A stretch of DNA of 64,000 nt, taken from assembly GCA_025642065.1 (NCBI GenBank), contig JAODUP010000132.1, positions 454,001-518,000 of the forward strand. The letters run 5' to 3'. Source of the stretch: Paralvinella palmiformis (taxonomy: Eukaryota; Annelida; Polychaeta; Terebellida; Alvinellidae). The translations under genes and the position numbers were made by a program. How positions within the stretch are numbered: position 1 is the first letter of the stretch; each line of letters starts with the position of its first letter. A model generated the notes under the pieces. It saw only the letters and a list, made by a program, of their open reading frames with translations, had not been told where the DNA came from and did not search any database. Shown here one piece after another: positions 1 to 11,712 of the stretch.

Positions 1-180
1 AGTACACAAGCCATTATCTTGATATGGACACAAAACGAACGAGCCCATTGTATGTAGCCTAAGGTCACCACTACAGCAGCGCCGTCTACAATAAAATACT
101 AAATAAATAACACTGAACATTTGTAACATTCGTAAGCTATAAGCTTCTTTTTGTAGATGATTAGCCTAAAGTGATTAGTA

Positions 181-901
181 TTATATTGAGAGGAAGATAA
201 AAATTTAGATTCAGGTATCACGCTGAATTGCAAACACCAAAAAAACAAAAACATGTTCGTTATCATCACTTCCGTTCGTGCTATATTGCATGCTGACAAG
301 GGTCATTCACCTGACACAGTAACGTGGAAACGCCGAGATAATTTATTCATGAAAAAAAAAACCAGAATTTGTATGAACAGGCTTTACGTTAAGAGTTTGG
401 TAACTTGGAAGAACATATATTATTATATTGAGAGGAAGATAAAAAATTAGATTCAGGTATCACGCTGAATTGCAAACACCAAAAAAACAAAAACATGTTC
501 GTTATCATCACTTCCGTTCGTGCTATATTGCATGCTGACAAGGGTCATTCACCTGACACAGTAACGTGGAAACGCCGAGATAATTTATTCATGAAAAAAA
601 AAACCAGAATTTGTATGAACAGGCTTTACGTTAAGAGTTTGGTAACTTGGAAGAACAGATATTATTATATTGAGAGGAAGATAAAAATTTAGATTCAGGT
701 ATCACGCTGAATTGCAAACACCAAAAAAACAAAAACATGTTCGTTATCATCACTTCCGTTCGTGCTATATTGCATGCTGACAAGGGTCATTCACCTGACA
801 CAGTAACGTGGAAACGCCGAGATAATTTATTCATGAAAAAAAAAACCAGAATTTGTATGAACAGGCTTTACGTTAAGAGTTTGGTAACTTGGAAGAACAG
901 A
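181..901. repeat. 242-bp tandem satellite, about three copies
   Basis: Three consecutive copies start at 181, 423 and 665, exactly 242 bp apart, and match almost base for base. The visible differences are an A/T change after the GAAGATAAAAA stretch and CATATATTA versus CAGATATTA at the unit end. Each copy carries the same 65-codon open frame. Because 242 is not a multiple of three, the frames do not join, so I treat them as chance frames. The third copy breaks off near 901 into unrelated sequence. The near identity implies recent amplification or gene conversion. Confidence 0.93.
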
Positions 902-1164
902 CAGGCATCGGCGAGTGAAGAATTGAGCTCCGTCTGTTTAAGGGTTAAATTTGAATGAATGAAATGTATCATGGAAACATATCTCGGCTTTAGTTTGATA
1001 AAAAGTTAGCATGTATAGTATGTTTTAGATGAAACATGTTGACTCCGTGTTAACAAATGAAGAATAAATTAAGTTTATCAGAGTAAATACCTAAATTAAT
1101 TTCTCTGTCAATTAAGCCAATCATTTAATGATAATAATGACATGTGATGGTAATGGGAACAGTG

Positions 1165-1264
<100 letters not shown>

Positions 1265-2087
1265 TTATCATCAAACCAATAATAACATGTTATGTTTTAA
1301 AATTGGTTTTAATAATTTAAGGTAATTTCCACGAAATATATAACATTTGGTTAACCACAATATGTGTGCGTACGCGCACGCGCGCTCACTCGCGTGTTTG
1401 TGAATGACTTTATTTAGCCCATATACCTGAATATTTTGAGGAGTGGTTTCATCTGATATAAAACACAGGATCAATATACCTGGCTCAACCCTGTGTTCTG
1501 TTGGCTTTGGGCAATATAATTTATTGGATAAAACTACAAGTTGGTATATGTTGACTGGAATGCATGCAGCACTGACTTGACTGGTACTGGCAATAAATAT
1601 CATGATATATGTTGGTAATAGGTGCTGCTATATCGCTGATAAGAGAACACCTGTGCTAATGGTTAATCAACTTGAAATTGATATTCCGATGTTTGTAAAT
1701 GGTTTCTAGATGGAGAAATCGGGTCATGGTCACATGGTTATGGGCTGAAGGCACAAAGTACAAAGTGCTGAATACCTGCTCCTGTATACATCGTGTTCTG
1801 CCTCAGCAACTTGAAAGCCTTATTAAGCCACATGCCATCTGTTCTCTTAATTAGAGCTTAATATTTTTAAAGTATGCCCCTCTTTCGGTGTGCGACTTTA
1901 TATTTAGCAGCAATAAATAGTTCGCTGCTTGAAAGACTGCGAAGTAAATTGTCTGACGTAAGTGAGTTGAGTGTTTGTTGAACTGTGAAACATCGCTCCG
2001 TTGTCTTGTTCATTTTCGATAAAGATTTAAGGTATGGCCCGCATAGTTAGCATTGCTAGGATTTTACCAAACCTCGTCGGTATTTCA

Positions 2088-2195
<108 letters not shown>

Positions 2196-3149
2196 TAACG
2201 TACTGTGAGCACCAATAAGCCTTTATTAGAGGTTTTTTAGTGATATATTGACATTCTGCAATGATTTAGTTATGTTTTGCGGCATGGTTGTTTCTAGATT
2301 AGGCCGGCAGTGAAGTGTCATCTAAAGTTTACCAAATAAGGGGCTGATTCAAGGCAACACTGCTCGCGAGTAGAACTGGGCATGTTGCATCAGTGAGAGA
2401 TCACAGAAAGGCGCAAACATGATGGAATCGGTGATGCGTTGACTGAGCATGGTAGGTCTGAACATGGTAGAGCTGGGTGCCGTATAGTATCATGTCATTG
2501 GTTTTGATCTGGTAGCTTTGAGCAACACAGTTACCGACGCCAGCTCTGAGCGGTGTATAGAGAGGCCTCTCTGTTCACGTTGTGTTTGTGTTTGAGTATT
2601 TTATATCTGTTCCTGGCAGATTTCAGTGACTCAGCACTGTGTACCTTTTCTAGTGTGTTTTATTGATTGCTTAATCCAAATGGAGGTAAAATTTGATAGT
2701 CCATGACTTCCCGCATATTCTTGCTACCTCACCGATCTCACATTAACCCGACTAACCCCTGATTATAAAACTGTCAGAGACAACCAATAAAAGCTAAAAT
2801 CATTAATTGCTTGTTAGTACCTTAAATTTATTGAATTACACTGTCCATAATAACCCCGCTAACTACAGCTGATGTTTTGTTTCTATATTACAACCGGCGT
2901 TTAGTAAGAGCTGTCTAGCTGGATGGGCAAAGGTAGATTTAGATTGGTGAAAAATTTATGAAAGCTGTGCATTCAGACGGGATGCAGTCTTATAAATTCT
3001 TCAACGTCGGAGAAATCCAGATCTTATATTAGATAATAGTCTTGAAATGGGATAGGCAGGTGAATTCGATTGGTGGGTTTTGTTGTTGTCCAATAAGAGT
3101 ATTCGTAAGTGCATACATAATGAGACGGGCAAAACTTAAGTTCAAGTCC

Positions 3150-3545
3150 TTATAATTTCTTGACTAGACTATGGCAATGCATTGTTACATCCCTCTTCCT
3201 CAGACAAACAGCCTACAAACTTGCACTCACAAAACATATAACACTGGGTTTGTTTGACCTTCTTGTACATTTCAGATCATAATAAAAGATCCCGTTTTAC
3301 ACATTCACAGTTCTGGGTCGAACCGCACCAATCGATCGAAGCATTCTGATCCAAAAGAATAAACCAGTGAGACAGTTGCGATCCGAGTCCTGTTCAATTT
3401 CGACTGCACCAAAAAACCATGCAGCAATGTACGGAGAGAAAATCGTCCGAGCATCAGCTCCCATGCCGTGGAATAGGTTTTCTGGTCTATTTAAATTAGA
3501 TCAAGGCGCTATATAAAAGCTGTTATTAGATTATTATTATTATAT
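3150..3545 (+). mobile_element. decayed LINE 3' end (reverse transcriptase C-terminal tail)
   Basis: Near 3163 the + strand reads LDYGNALLHPS, matching the LDYCNSLLYG-type motif of CR1/L2/Jockey-like LINE polymerases. Near 3430 another frame reads YGEKIVRASAPMPWN, matching the YGDRxFxxAAPxxWN motif close to the LINE C-terminus. Stops and frameshifts separate them. The block ends in CAAGGCGCTATATAAAAGC followed by an ATT-rich tail, typical of molluscan retroposon 3' ends. This is a dead relic; the family is inferred from two short motifs. Confidence 0.55.
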
Positions 3546-5964
3546 GAGGAGGGGCAGTAAATGTGTTACTTCAAGGTTAAATGTATCCATATAAGATACA
3601 TATGATCTATATCCTATCATCATTTTTGTTAACAACTTGCCCAGAAGGTCACCCACCATATGCCGACTTAGAAATTCAGTTTTAAAAGAAGATATCCCGG
3701 TGTGATGACTCTGGATCTATACCTGTGCAAGATGATAAATTGTCCTGGTAGGGTTAATTCACAAATATGTTGCGCTGCCATATCTTCTTTTCTAGCAAGA
3801 AACCGGATCACAACAGAACTTTGTTAATAATTCCCACGACCAGAAGGTGCTATTTTGTGCCACCAAGCACATTACTTTGTGCAGGATATCGAGAGAGAAA
3901 ACCCAGCACGCCACAAAACAGCCTGTTGCACTCAGTAACTGCGTGAGTGTATCTGAATCTAATACAGTTTACAAGGTTAACACCATTGTTACCACGTGAA
4001 CAGCCGTATCATGTTTAAAAATATGATGAACTCTGCCTGACTGTCACTCCGACTGTCGACAAGCCGATATGAAGGCGGATGCCCGTAAACGATCGGCATC
4101 GATACAGTGGAAGACTCCAGCCCGTATTAATCAATAGTAACAGTGGTATTAATGGCTCATTGTCAAACATAGCGGGCTCTTTAATCTGAACTGTTTAGCA
4201 TGTTAATGGCCATCTGCTAGACTGTCCGTCTAGCTTAGATCTGAATAAATGTGTTATGTCCGATGGTGAAGCAAGAGATAGAAGGTGGTGATGCTTGTGG
4301 TGGTGGGGGATGGTGGTGATGGTGGTGATGATGATGGTGACGAGTAGGAGGGGGGCTTTTTTCATCCAACAAGGTAAACCCTCAAAATTATTAAGAGATT
4401 CAAATATTCGATCTAATTTTCGGTCATATTTTGGATCAATGTAAAACGTTCATAATGTGACTTTTTTTATTGATTTTCATGAACCTTACTGGAAAATAAT
4501 GAAACACAAGATATGAATGAGCTCTTCATTATGTTTCGCTGACTTTGTATTTGATAGTTTTTTGTACGTAATTTAGATTTTTAGTGACCCAAGATCGTCA
4601 AATAGAGAGGTAAACAATGAAAGTGAATAGTGTGGTTCCTATAATGAGTTGCTGGTACCACGTTATCCCCCATCAGTTAAAAGGGTGTGATCCGGGGAAG
4701 TGAGGGGGTGCTTTAATTGGAGTTAGCGCAGGAAACACCTGGAACATACGATAGAATGGAGAGTCCCGATTAAATTAAATGATCAGATGAAACGTCTCAC
4801 AGACGCGGGCTACGCTTTGGATGATTTTTTGGCAATTCGAACACCGACATGGACATTTGCGCCAAAGATAATTCAGTGAGACAGCAACATGGTCACCCAA
4901 CCTTCTGTTTTGAGAAGAGAGAAATTAATGGTTGAATTAACTTAAAGTTGTAAGCGTTATAACAATTTTGTGGCACTTCAAATGAGTCCGACTACACGTG
5001 TACACTGGAAAATTCCGTGCTTTTGCTGTAGCTGTTGAAACGCGTCAAAATCAGTGGTGGCGACATCTTGCGAATGGGAGGAAAAAGAACTGCGTCATTT
5101 TGTTTTTGCCGCGCCTGTTATGCCTATTAGATCTATGTGATCTGATTTATTTTATTTATTGGTCAGTGTGATTTCTACAGTTATCCAATTTTGTACGAAC
5201 TCGTTGATTAATGATGGCAAGATTAACCAAGATAATCACTGACTACGAAGTGTCGGACAGTACTCTCCCTAGCTTGTACACAGAAGTCCTGTCAAACTGT
5301 GTTCGAAGTCCACGCAGACGGTGGCCGTCTTTCTTTGGATTTGTTTGTAGAGTAATTAACTATTTTGAATCATGTTAATAATTATGAGGTGTCGTACACG
5401 TTGTTGGATGAAGAAACAGCACTACTTCTTGAGCAAATCGGAAAAGCTTACTCCAAGTCAGACATGCACGTACTTGCCAAACATCCGTGACAAACGAAAC
5501 TGGCATGATGCCCGTAAGAGGAGGTGTGATTTGGTATTTTAGGTTACGTTTCAGTTTAATATATTTATGAAAGAGAATTTCAAAGTAGCGTGTAGCCTTG
5601 TACTTCTTTCAACAGATTGACATTACAATTTTGATGGCTTTGTCCAACAGGCTTGTCTAAATTACAATTGTGTTAATATCAACTAGGTTAGAAGTACATG
5701 GCCAGATCAGGTATTGAGTCTTTATCAAAAGATATAACACCATTAAATGATCAGTGTATGGCATTGTTCTGCGCATATGATACAAATATCAGTCACATAT
5801 TCATATGCCATACCAAATATCGGGACATATTAGTTTATATAACCGTAATCCCGGGTGATGGGGTGGTGTGATCTTCTCAGTTTGGTACGATCTGTGTCAG
5901 GGATGGGCATAGCCTGTTGGGAGGATGCGGATCTGATACATATGTGAATAATAAATATGGATAG
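3546..5964. other. non-coding stretch, no gene seen
   Basis: I see no exon, RNA gene or mobile element with support. A GGT/GAT-rich low-complexity patch lies at about 4283-4345. The rest is AT-rich single-copy-looking sequence. Confidence 0.6.
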
Positions 5965-6808
5965 CTTGGATCTAGGTAAACTTGTACTCACTCTCTTGTT
6001 TTCCTATCGGAGCTCTGTTATTCTCTTCGATGTTTGACTCATTGTGGATTCTTATGATTTTCAAAATTATTGACGAAAAATGTTAGGCTATTTTCCGTGG
6101 GTGTCTTAACATTCTTAATCACTCACTGAATGACGGTCGCTGGATACCGTATCCGCGTATCAATTCAGGGTGTCTCCGATGTAAACCTGCAGATTATGTG
6201 TTAGAATCTGACCCATTGACTGTTAAGTATCTATGCTTGATGGATGTTTTTCCAGGGTGTCACTCTTTGAGCCTTTATTCTCCGGTATGATAATAATAAT
6301 AATAATAATAATGTATATTTAATAAAGCGCCCTTACTAGCAGGAGCCATTCAAAGGCGCTGTACAAATAATATGTAATTTAATAATACCCCAAATAATGT
6401 CTGTAAAAACCCTGTAATGATTTAAAAGATAATAATTATGTATCTGTGAAAGCGACCTTAAATAGGTGTGTTTTTAGAAGAGACTTAAAATTTCCAAGAA
6501 TATGAACTTGGATCTAGGTAAACTTGTACTCACCCTCTTGTTTTCCTATCGGAGCTCTGTTATTCTCTTCGATGTTTGACTCATTGTGGATTCTTATGAT
6601 TTTCAAAATTATTGACGAAAAATGTTAGGCTATTTTCCGTGGGTGTCTTAACATTCTTAATCACTCACTGAATGACGGTCGCTGGATACCGTATCCGCGT
6701 ATCAATTCAGGGTGTCTCCGATGTAAACCTGCAGATTATGTTAAGTATCTATGCTTGATGGATGTTTTTCCAGGGTGTCACTCTTTGAGCCTTTATTCTC
6801 CGGTATGA
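5965..6808. repeat. local direct duplication (326 bp and 302 bp copies)
   Basis: The segment 5965-6290 recurs at 6507-6808 with one T-to-C change near the start and one 24-bp deletion in the second copy. The deletion removes the stretch after GATTAT and before GTTAAG, with short matching bases at its ends, as expected of slippage or end-joining. The copies are separated by the element at 6291-6506, so the duplicated period is 542 bp. Confidence 0.93.
6291..6506. mobile_element. TAA-headed short retroposon-like repeat
   Basis: The block begins with (TAA)n, followed by AATAAAGCGCC, a short spacer and AAAGGCGCTGTACAAATAA, whose AGCGCC and GGCGCT arms are complementary. This arrangement resembles a dispersed short repeat common in molluscan genomes. 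I cannot name the family or define exact ends. Confidence 0.45.
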
Positions 6809-6893
6809 CTAGAGCACAAACAAAACAAACAAAAGATTTCCTCATAATCGGTAATATTATACTTTTCATCAATTATCCTTTTGTATACATTTT

Positions 6894-7109
6894 ATAATGC
6901 TGTTAATGATGATGATTGGTGTTTTACGGCCACTTTTGTGCACATGGTAGGCTAAATGGGCCGAGCGACCTCTAAATGTAATGGAGTGAAGTCAAAGATG
7001 AAACAACCTTCAGATATGTCCACGCCGAGATTCGAACACGCGTCGTAGTGATCTGTGGTCCAACACGCTACCGCTAGACCACGGAGGCGCCCCATAATGC
7101 TGTTAATGA
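6894..7109 (-). mobile_element. tRNA-derived SINE with 16-bp target-site duplication
   Basis: On the minus strand the element starts near 7093 with GGGGCGCCTCCGTGGTC. It carries an A box TGGTCTAGCGG and a B box GTTCGAATC, the internal RNA polymerase III promoter of tRNA-derived SINEs. The body runs to about 6910. Flanking it is the exact duplication ATAATGCTGTTAATGA at 6894-6909 and 7094-7109, the hallmark of LINE-mediated insertion. The intact duplication suggests a fairly recent event. It is not a working tRNA gene, because the acceptor stem has no matching 3' half. Confidence 0.9.
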
Positions 7110-8314
7110 AAATGTGTCGAACGTGTTATCCAACTTCTGTTATTTTGATTTATTTATGTTAATGTCAGTTAGAACATTGGAGAATGTAGTGAAGCAACAG
7201 ATTAAAAGACAGAAGGCAACAATGGCAAACAAAAAAAATTCTTGATTAATATAATCCTGTGATTGTTTGTACTATGCTTTGTAATATTATATTGCTTGCG
7301 TAGAATCAGATACATGCACACACACACAAATATATATAGTGAGGATATGACGGGGAGAGAAGTGGGTTGTGTGAGGATAAATTACAATGATACATTAACA
7401 CAACTAGTTAAAAGTTTGGAAACGTGTAACACACAGCATTCAGACACAAATTGTAATCTAATAACAGTCACTTCTGTAAAATAAACCACAAATTGTGTGT
7501 GTGTGTGTGTGTGTGTGAGTTACCTTTTCACCTTTTTATGTAAATGTTTTGTTTTTTTCATGATAGTAACAATTCTTTTATTCTAATTTACAGAAAGAAT
7601 TTCTGTCCCTTTCAACGCCACTTCAGGAAAGTCATTATGAATGAGAAAACAGAAGGAGGGGGCTGGAAAGTTCCGCCACCTCAACTCTACTTCAATCCCT
7701 TCCAGATACAGTCATGGCTAACATTACTGGTGCTAGGACCCATCTTTGTTGGTGAGTTAGTAATTTGTTCTATTGTAATGTTGGCGATACTTACTGGTAG
7801 TAAATATTAGTGAACATTTAATGAAAATGTAATTGATGTACGGTTCTGAATGCTTAAATACATTACCCAATAAATAGGTCGATTGGAAATTCTTTTTGAG
7901 CTATTTTCAAAATGTACATTTTATCTGTGTGTGTGTGTATATATATGTGTGTGTGTGTGTATGTGTGTGTGTGTGTGTGCATTCCTTAGTCCTTTGGCTT
8001 AGCACTGCAACAGGCTATTGACTTCATATTGTGTCTTCCATCTGCCATATATTGTTTCTGAAGATTGTTCAGTAACACCAATAGAACTTCTATTAGTTTG
8101 ACACAAAGAGAAATCCTTTGGACAGCGATATAAAATCGCAATATGCTGGAATCATTCATTCACAGTTCAGGGTTAGAAGACTAAAAATCGATGTGCTTGG
8201 TCTCAGTTGTTAGTTGCCCTCTAAACAGAGATGCTTACACATTATACTTGAATAATTGTTTATGTTTCAGAAATAGCTGTCCTTAAGTGAATATATTATC
8301 ATTTAGGAAGATAG
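7110..8314. other. non-coding DNA around the exon-like block
   Basis: Apart from the candidate exon at 7594-7751, this stretch holds GT microsatellites at about 7494-7517 and 7926-7979 and nothing else I can support. Confidence 0.55.
7594..7751 (+). CDS. candidate exon: hydrophobic N-terminal segment (ZDHHC1/11-like, or alternative first exon)
   Basis: The block follows an acceptor (TTCTAATTTACAG) and ends in a strong donor (G then GTGAGT), leaving phase 1. It is open throughout. A methionine at 7637 with A at -3 could start translation, giving a polar segment, GGGWKVPPP, then NPFQIQSW and a hydrophobic run LTLLVLGPIFV. The pattern GWxxPP...PFQIxxWL resembles the start of the first membrane segment of ZDHHC1/11 palmitoyltransferases, but no DHHC cysteine-rich exon is seen downstream. 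Its phase 1 end also fits the phase 1 acceptor at 41593, so it could be an alternative hydrophobic N-terminus of the neuregulin-like gene. The exon is plausible; its parent gene is undecided. Confidence 0.45.
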
Positions 8315-8697
8315 TGTGTTTCAATGTGATAACATACCCAAAATGATGACTATTTGGGGTGAAAGTTGTATTTTGATATGGTAACACACTCGGAATGGGA
8401 CTGGTGACTCTTTTTTTAAATATTTATAGTGATGTGGTAACACATTAAAAATGGTTAATGGTGACCATTTTTTTAAAGTTGTATTTTAACGTGGAAACAA
8501 ATTCAAAATGACTAATGGTGACATTTTAGGGAATAAAGTTGTATGTTCATGTGGTAACAAATTCAAAATGAAAAAAGTTGTATATTGATGTGGTAACACA
8601 TTCAAAATGAAAAAGGTTGTATATTGATGTGTTAACACATTCAAAATGAAAAAGGTTGTATATTGATGTGGTAACACATTTCAAATGGTTAGTGGTG
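8315..8697. repeat. minisatellite, 39-bp units with longer older units
   Basis: Between 8560 and 8690 are near-perfect 39-bp units built on ATTCAAAATGAAAAAG and GTTGTATATTGATGTGG. To the left (8315-8560) related units are longer and more divergent, with an extra ATGGTGAC segment. The 13-residue repeating minus-strand frame reflects only the unit length being a multiple of three. Confidence 0.85.
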
Positions 8698-10255
8698 ATT
8701 GTTTTGAAACAAAAAAAGTACCCTTCATTAGGCTCAACATCTGAAAATGACTTTCCATCTTTAAGGCTTGTTCTTAAATACTAGAATTTGTTCATTGGTT
8801 TTCAGCTCAGTGGAGCCTTCACTGTTATCTTTCATGTTCAGTTCATTTAAGATATTTGGATTGTTTTAGTAAACATAGGAATTGGACTTTTAGAGAGTTG
8901 ATACTTTCAAAAAGTTACGAGCTCGGCAACCATTGATTGTTTATTTTATCACAGTGCTAGGCATTTGTTTGGCTAAAAATTAATTTTGGAAAATAAGGTT
9001 ACAAATTGCTATTTCGATTTCTGTGATGAAATGTACCATTTTTCCAGTTGGAATAAATGTGTTCGTTAAAGGTACGTCAGCATTCCTGATAATTTTCTGT
9101 TTAATCGGTTCATCATAGACAGTGATTACTAGAGCACACAGTTTCCAAATTACTATAAATTCTTTATTTTTTCAATTATTTTATTGTAGTGACTGTTTAC
9201 CAGCTGTCAAAACACCCACCTGTTAATATTATCAACTGTTTACGTTATGATGGTGATTATGGTACGTTATGATAACCATTATGATGCTGTGTAAACTAGG
9301 GAACCCGAGCCGGAGTAACCTTTGTTTTTAAATCGACCTGACATTGTTAACATTGACATTTAATTCATCAAAACAGTAAAAATTTTAAATAAAGTAACAG
9401 AATAAAATTACAGCATATCTGGGGTCAATTAAGCTAAAAGGCAGAACTTAGAATATACATGCCGTGCTACATGGATAACAGATGCACCTTTCTTACATAA
9501 TATTGTATCTTTTATGCCTTTCCAACTCTCCACTAGATAACTTTAATTTCATTGCTTATAATGTAAAATGACAAGAAAAGACTAACTGCACATTCATCTA
9601 GCAGTAACTAACTTTGGATACATGGTTATGAAATATACAGTATGTACCATTTCTGTATTTGTCAAATTTATTCCTTGAATTTATCAGTGTTCTGAAATAA
9701 ACTTCTATTTCGAATAATTAAAAATACATTTATAACGACATCACTCCCTGGTATTTTTGGCCTGATACATGTTTTACTGCATTTTGAATAGCTACCCGGG
9801 CTGGAGTGGTTTAATTTTTCCTGTTGATATCCAGATGATAAAATCCACCTCTACCCAGATGTTATATGATATTACATCTATTAACTGTCACCGCTACTGA
9901 TAGATGATCCATACTACTAGATGCTAGGGCCTCATGTTACAGCTATACCTGTGGATTCCTGGTTTTATGGTCAATTGAAACTTTAGAGTAATTTATCCAA
10001 ACAAGATTTTCTTGTTCAGGCGGTTGGTATGATGATTTGTAATGTCATAATCTCACACAGACTGTGTTGTGTCCCTGAAATGTTTTAGCTAGATTGTTAA
10101 AACTTGCAAAATTCGTTTACGTTCATGTATCCAAAATAAATTGGAATAGTACATTTATAACATTAATATCACAAAGACAGTTACTGTGGTTATATTAGTT
10201 AAAGAAACATTAGCCAGGTATACTAAGTGTGAGGACTAAACCAAACACTCACTGT
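8698..10255. other. non-coding stretch, no gene seen
   Basis: AT-rich sequence without recognisable exon, RNA gene or mobile element. Confidence 0.6.
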
Positions 10256-10745
10256 AGAGACATCAGGTAGATTTATATTAGTAACAGAGACAGCAGATAT
10301 GATCATATTGTATATAGAGACAGCAGATAGAGTGATATTGCCTATAAAGACAGCAGATAGAACAATATTGCCTATGGGGACAACTTATAAAGTTATATTG
10401 CCTATAAAGACAGCAGATACAGTGATCTTGCCTATAAAAACAGCAGATAGGGCGATCTTGCCTATAGAGACAGCAAATAGAGTGATCTAGCCTATAAAAA
10501 CAGCAGATAGAGTGATCTTGCCTATAAAGACAGCAGATAGAGTGATCTTGCCTATAGAGACAGCAAATAGAGTGATCTAGCCTATAAAAACAGCAGATAG
10601 AGTGATCTTGCCTATAAAGACAGCAGATAGAGTGATCTTGCCTATGGAGACAGTACACATGGCTATATTCCCTGCAGGAACAGTAAGTTTGGCTATATTA
10701 GCTATGGAGACGATAGATATAATCATATTAGCTAACAGAGACAGC
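10256..10745. repeat. 30-bp minisatellite
   Basis: About sixteen 30-bp units of the type CCTATAAAGACAGCAGATAG plus AGTGATCTTG run in direct repeat. They are best conserved at 10390-10650 and more divergent at both ends. A larger block of three units is repeated near 10441-10530 and 10531-10620. Both strands stay open because the unit is a multiple of three; the resulting 10-residue repeats are not taken as protein. Confidence 0.92.
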
Positions 10746-11273
10746 ACAGTTAATATTGGGTGAAAAGAATGTAGATATATTGGCTATAAAGACAGTTGAC
10801 TCAGTCATTTTAGCTTAAGAGAGAGAGAGAGAGAGAGAGAGAGCCAGCGTATTAACAACTGAGATAGTGACAATAAATTTGGTAACAGTAAACAGGGCAG
10901 CAGTACAGTATCAGTTGAGATAAGAGAGCTCAGATATTATGGCAGTATAACGAGAATTGAGATAACGGTGGCAGATACACCGATATAGGGCTACATTGAG
11001 GTGGTGCCACCGTAGATGAGGCAAAGATGCCACGTCCTATTAACGCAGTAGAGATGGCACAATAACAGTAGAGATCAGATCAGTACAGTACAGACAGTAG
11101 TACGCCAGTGATTATAAAGGTGCAAAAAGCATAAGATGAGCTTTTGTATTGATGATTAGTGTCACAATCAGTTGTGATTAATTGGTGATTATCTGTCTTA
11201 AATAACCAGCTTTATGTGTCAACTGAGTGCATTCTTCCTGTTGATTAAATGTGTGGGTGGTGATGTGTGTCTG

Positions 11274-11308
<35 letters not shown>

Positions 11309-11584
11309 GGCCTTCTGTTATGCGTGGGTGGTGAAAGGTTATGAAACGATTGTTGCTGTATATTAACATGTGGGTCTCGGTATGGTATCCGGGTCTCAGT
11401 TGTGTAGTATATGTGAAGGTGCATGTTTGTCACCTGCGGGTGGTAGTGCTTTATGGATTACCTTAGTAGGTGTGGAGCCCTAGATAATGTCTCTCTCTAA
11501 GTCTGGGTGTATGTGTGTTTGTATGCGTGCATGCATGAATGCACATGCATGCACAACGTGAATCGCTGCCTATAGACATGTACA
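10746..11584. other. non-coding with short microsatellites
   Basis: Contains (GA)n at about 10817-10842, loosely repeated CAGTA-rich sequence at 10860-11110, and (GT)n at about 11275-11307. No gene seen. Confidence 0.6.
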
Positions 11585-11712
11585 CACAACATACAATGAA
11601 GCGAAGTCAAAGATGAAACACACTTCAGATATGCCCACACCCACCGAGATTCGAACTCAGGTGGTATCGTTCTGTGGCCCAACGCGCTACCAGTTAGACC
11701 ACGGTGGCGCCC
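11585..11712 (-). mobile_element. tRNA-derived SINE, same family as 6894-7109, truncated
   Basis: On the minus strand, GGGCGCCACCGTGGTC starts near 11711, with A box TGGTCTAACTGG and B box GTTCGAATC, then CTTCAGATATG-type body sequence shared with the copy at 6910-7093. The 3' part of the family consensus is missing and no clean target-site duplication is visible. Confidence 0.8.

Noticed and set aside
253..958. Three 65-73 codon frames in the 242-bp satellite as real genes
   Set aside because: They are copies of one repeat unit, lack recognisable content, and the unit length breaks the frame between copies.
5965..6808. 326-bp direct repeats as LTRs of a retrotransposon
   Set aside because: No TG...CA ends, no primer-binding site, and only 216 bp between copies; a local duplication explains it better.
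10256..10745. 30-bp array as a CRISPR array
   Set aside because: Units are contiguous with no unique spacers, and the context is eukaryotic. The same holds for the 28-bp array at 63563-64000.
11641..11712. Functional tRNA gene on the minus strand
   Set aside because: A and B boxes are present, but the acceptor stem has no matching 3' half and the sequence runs on into a SINE body.
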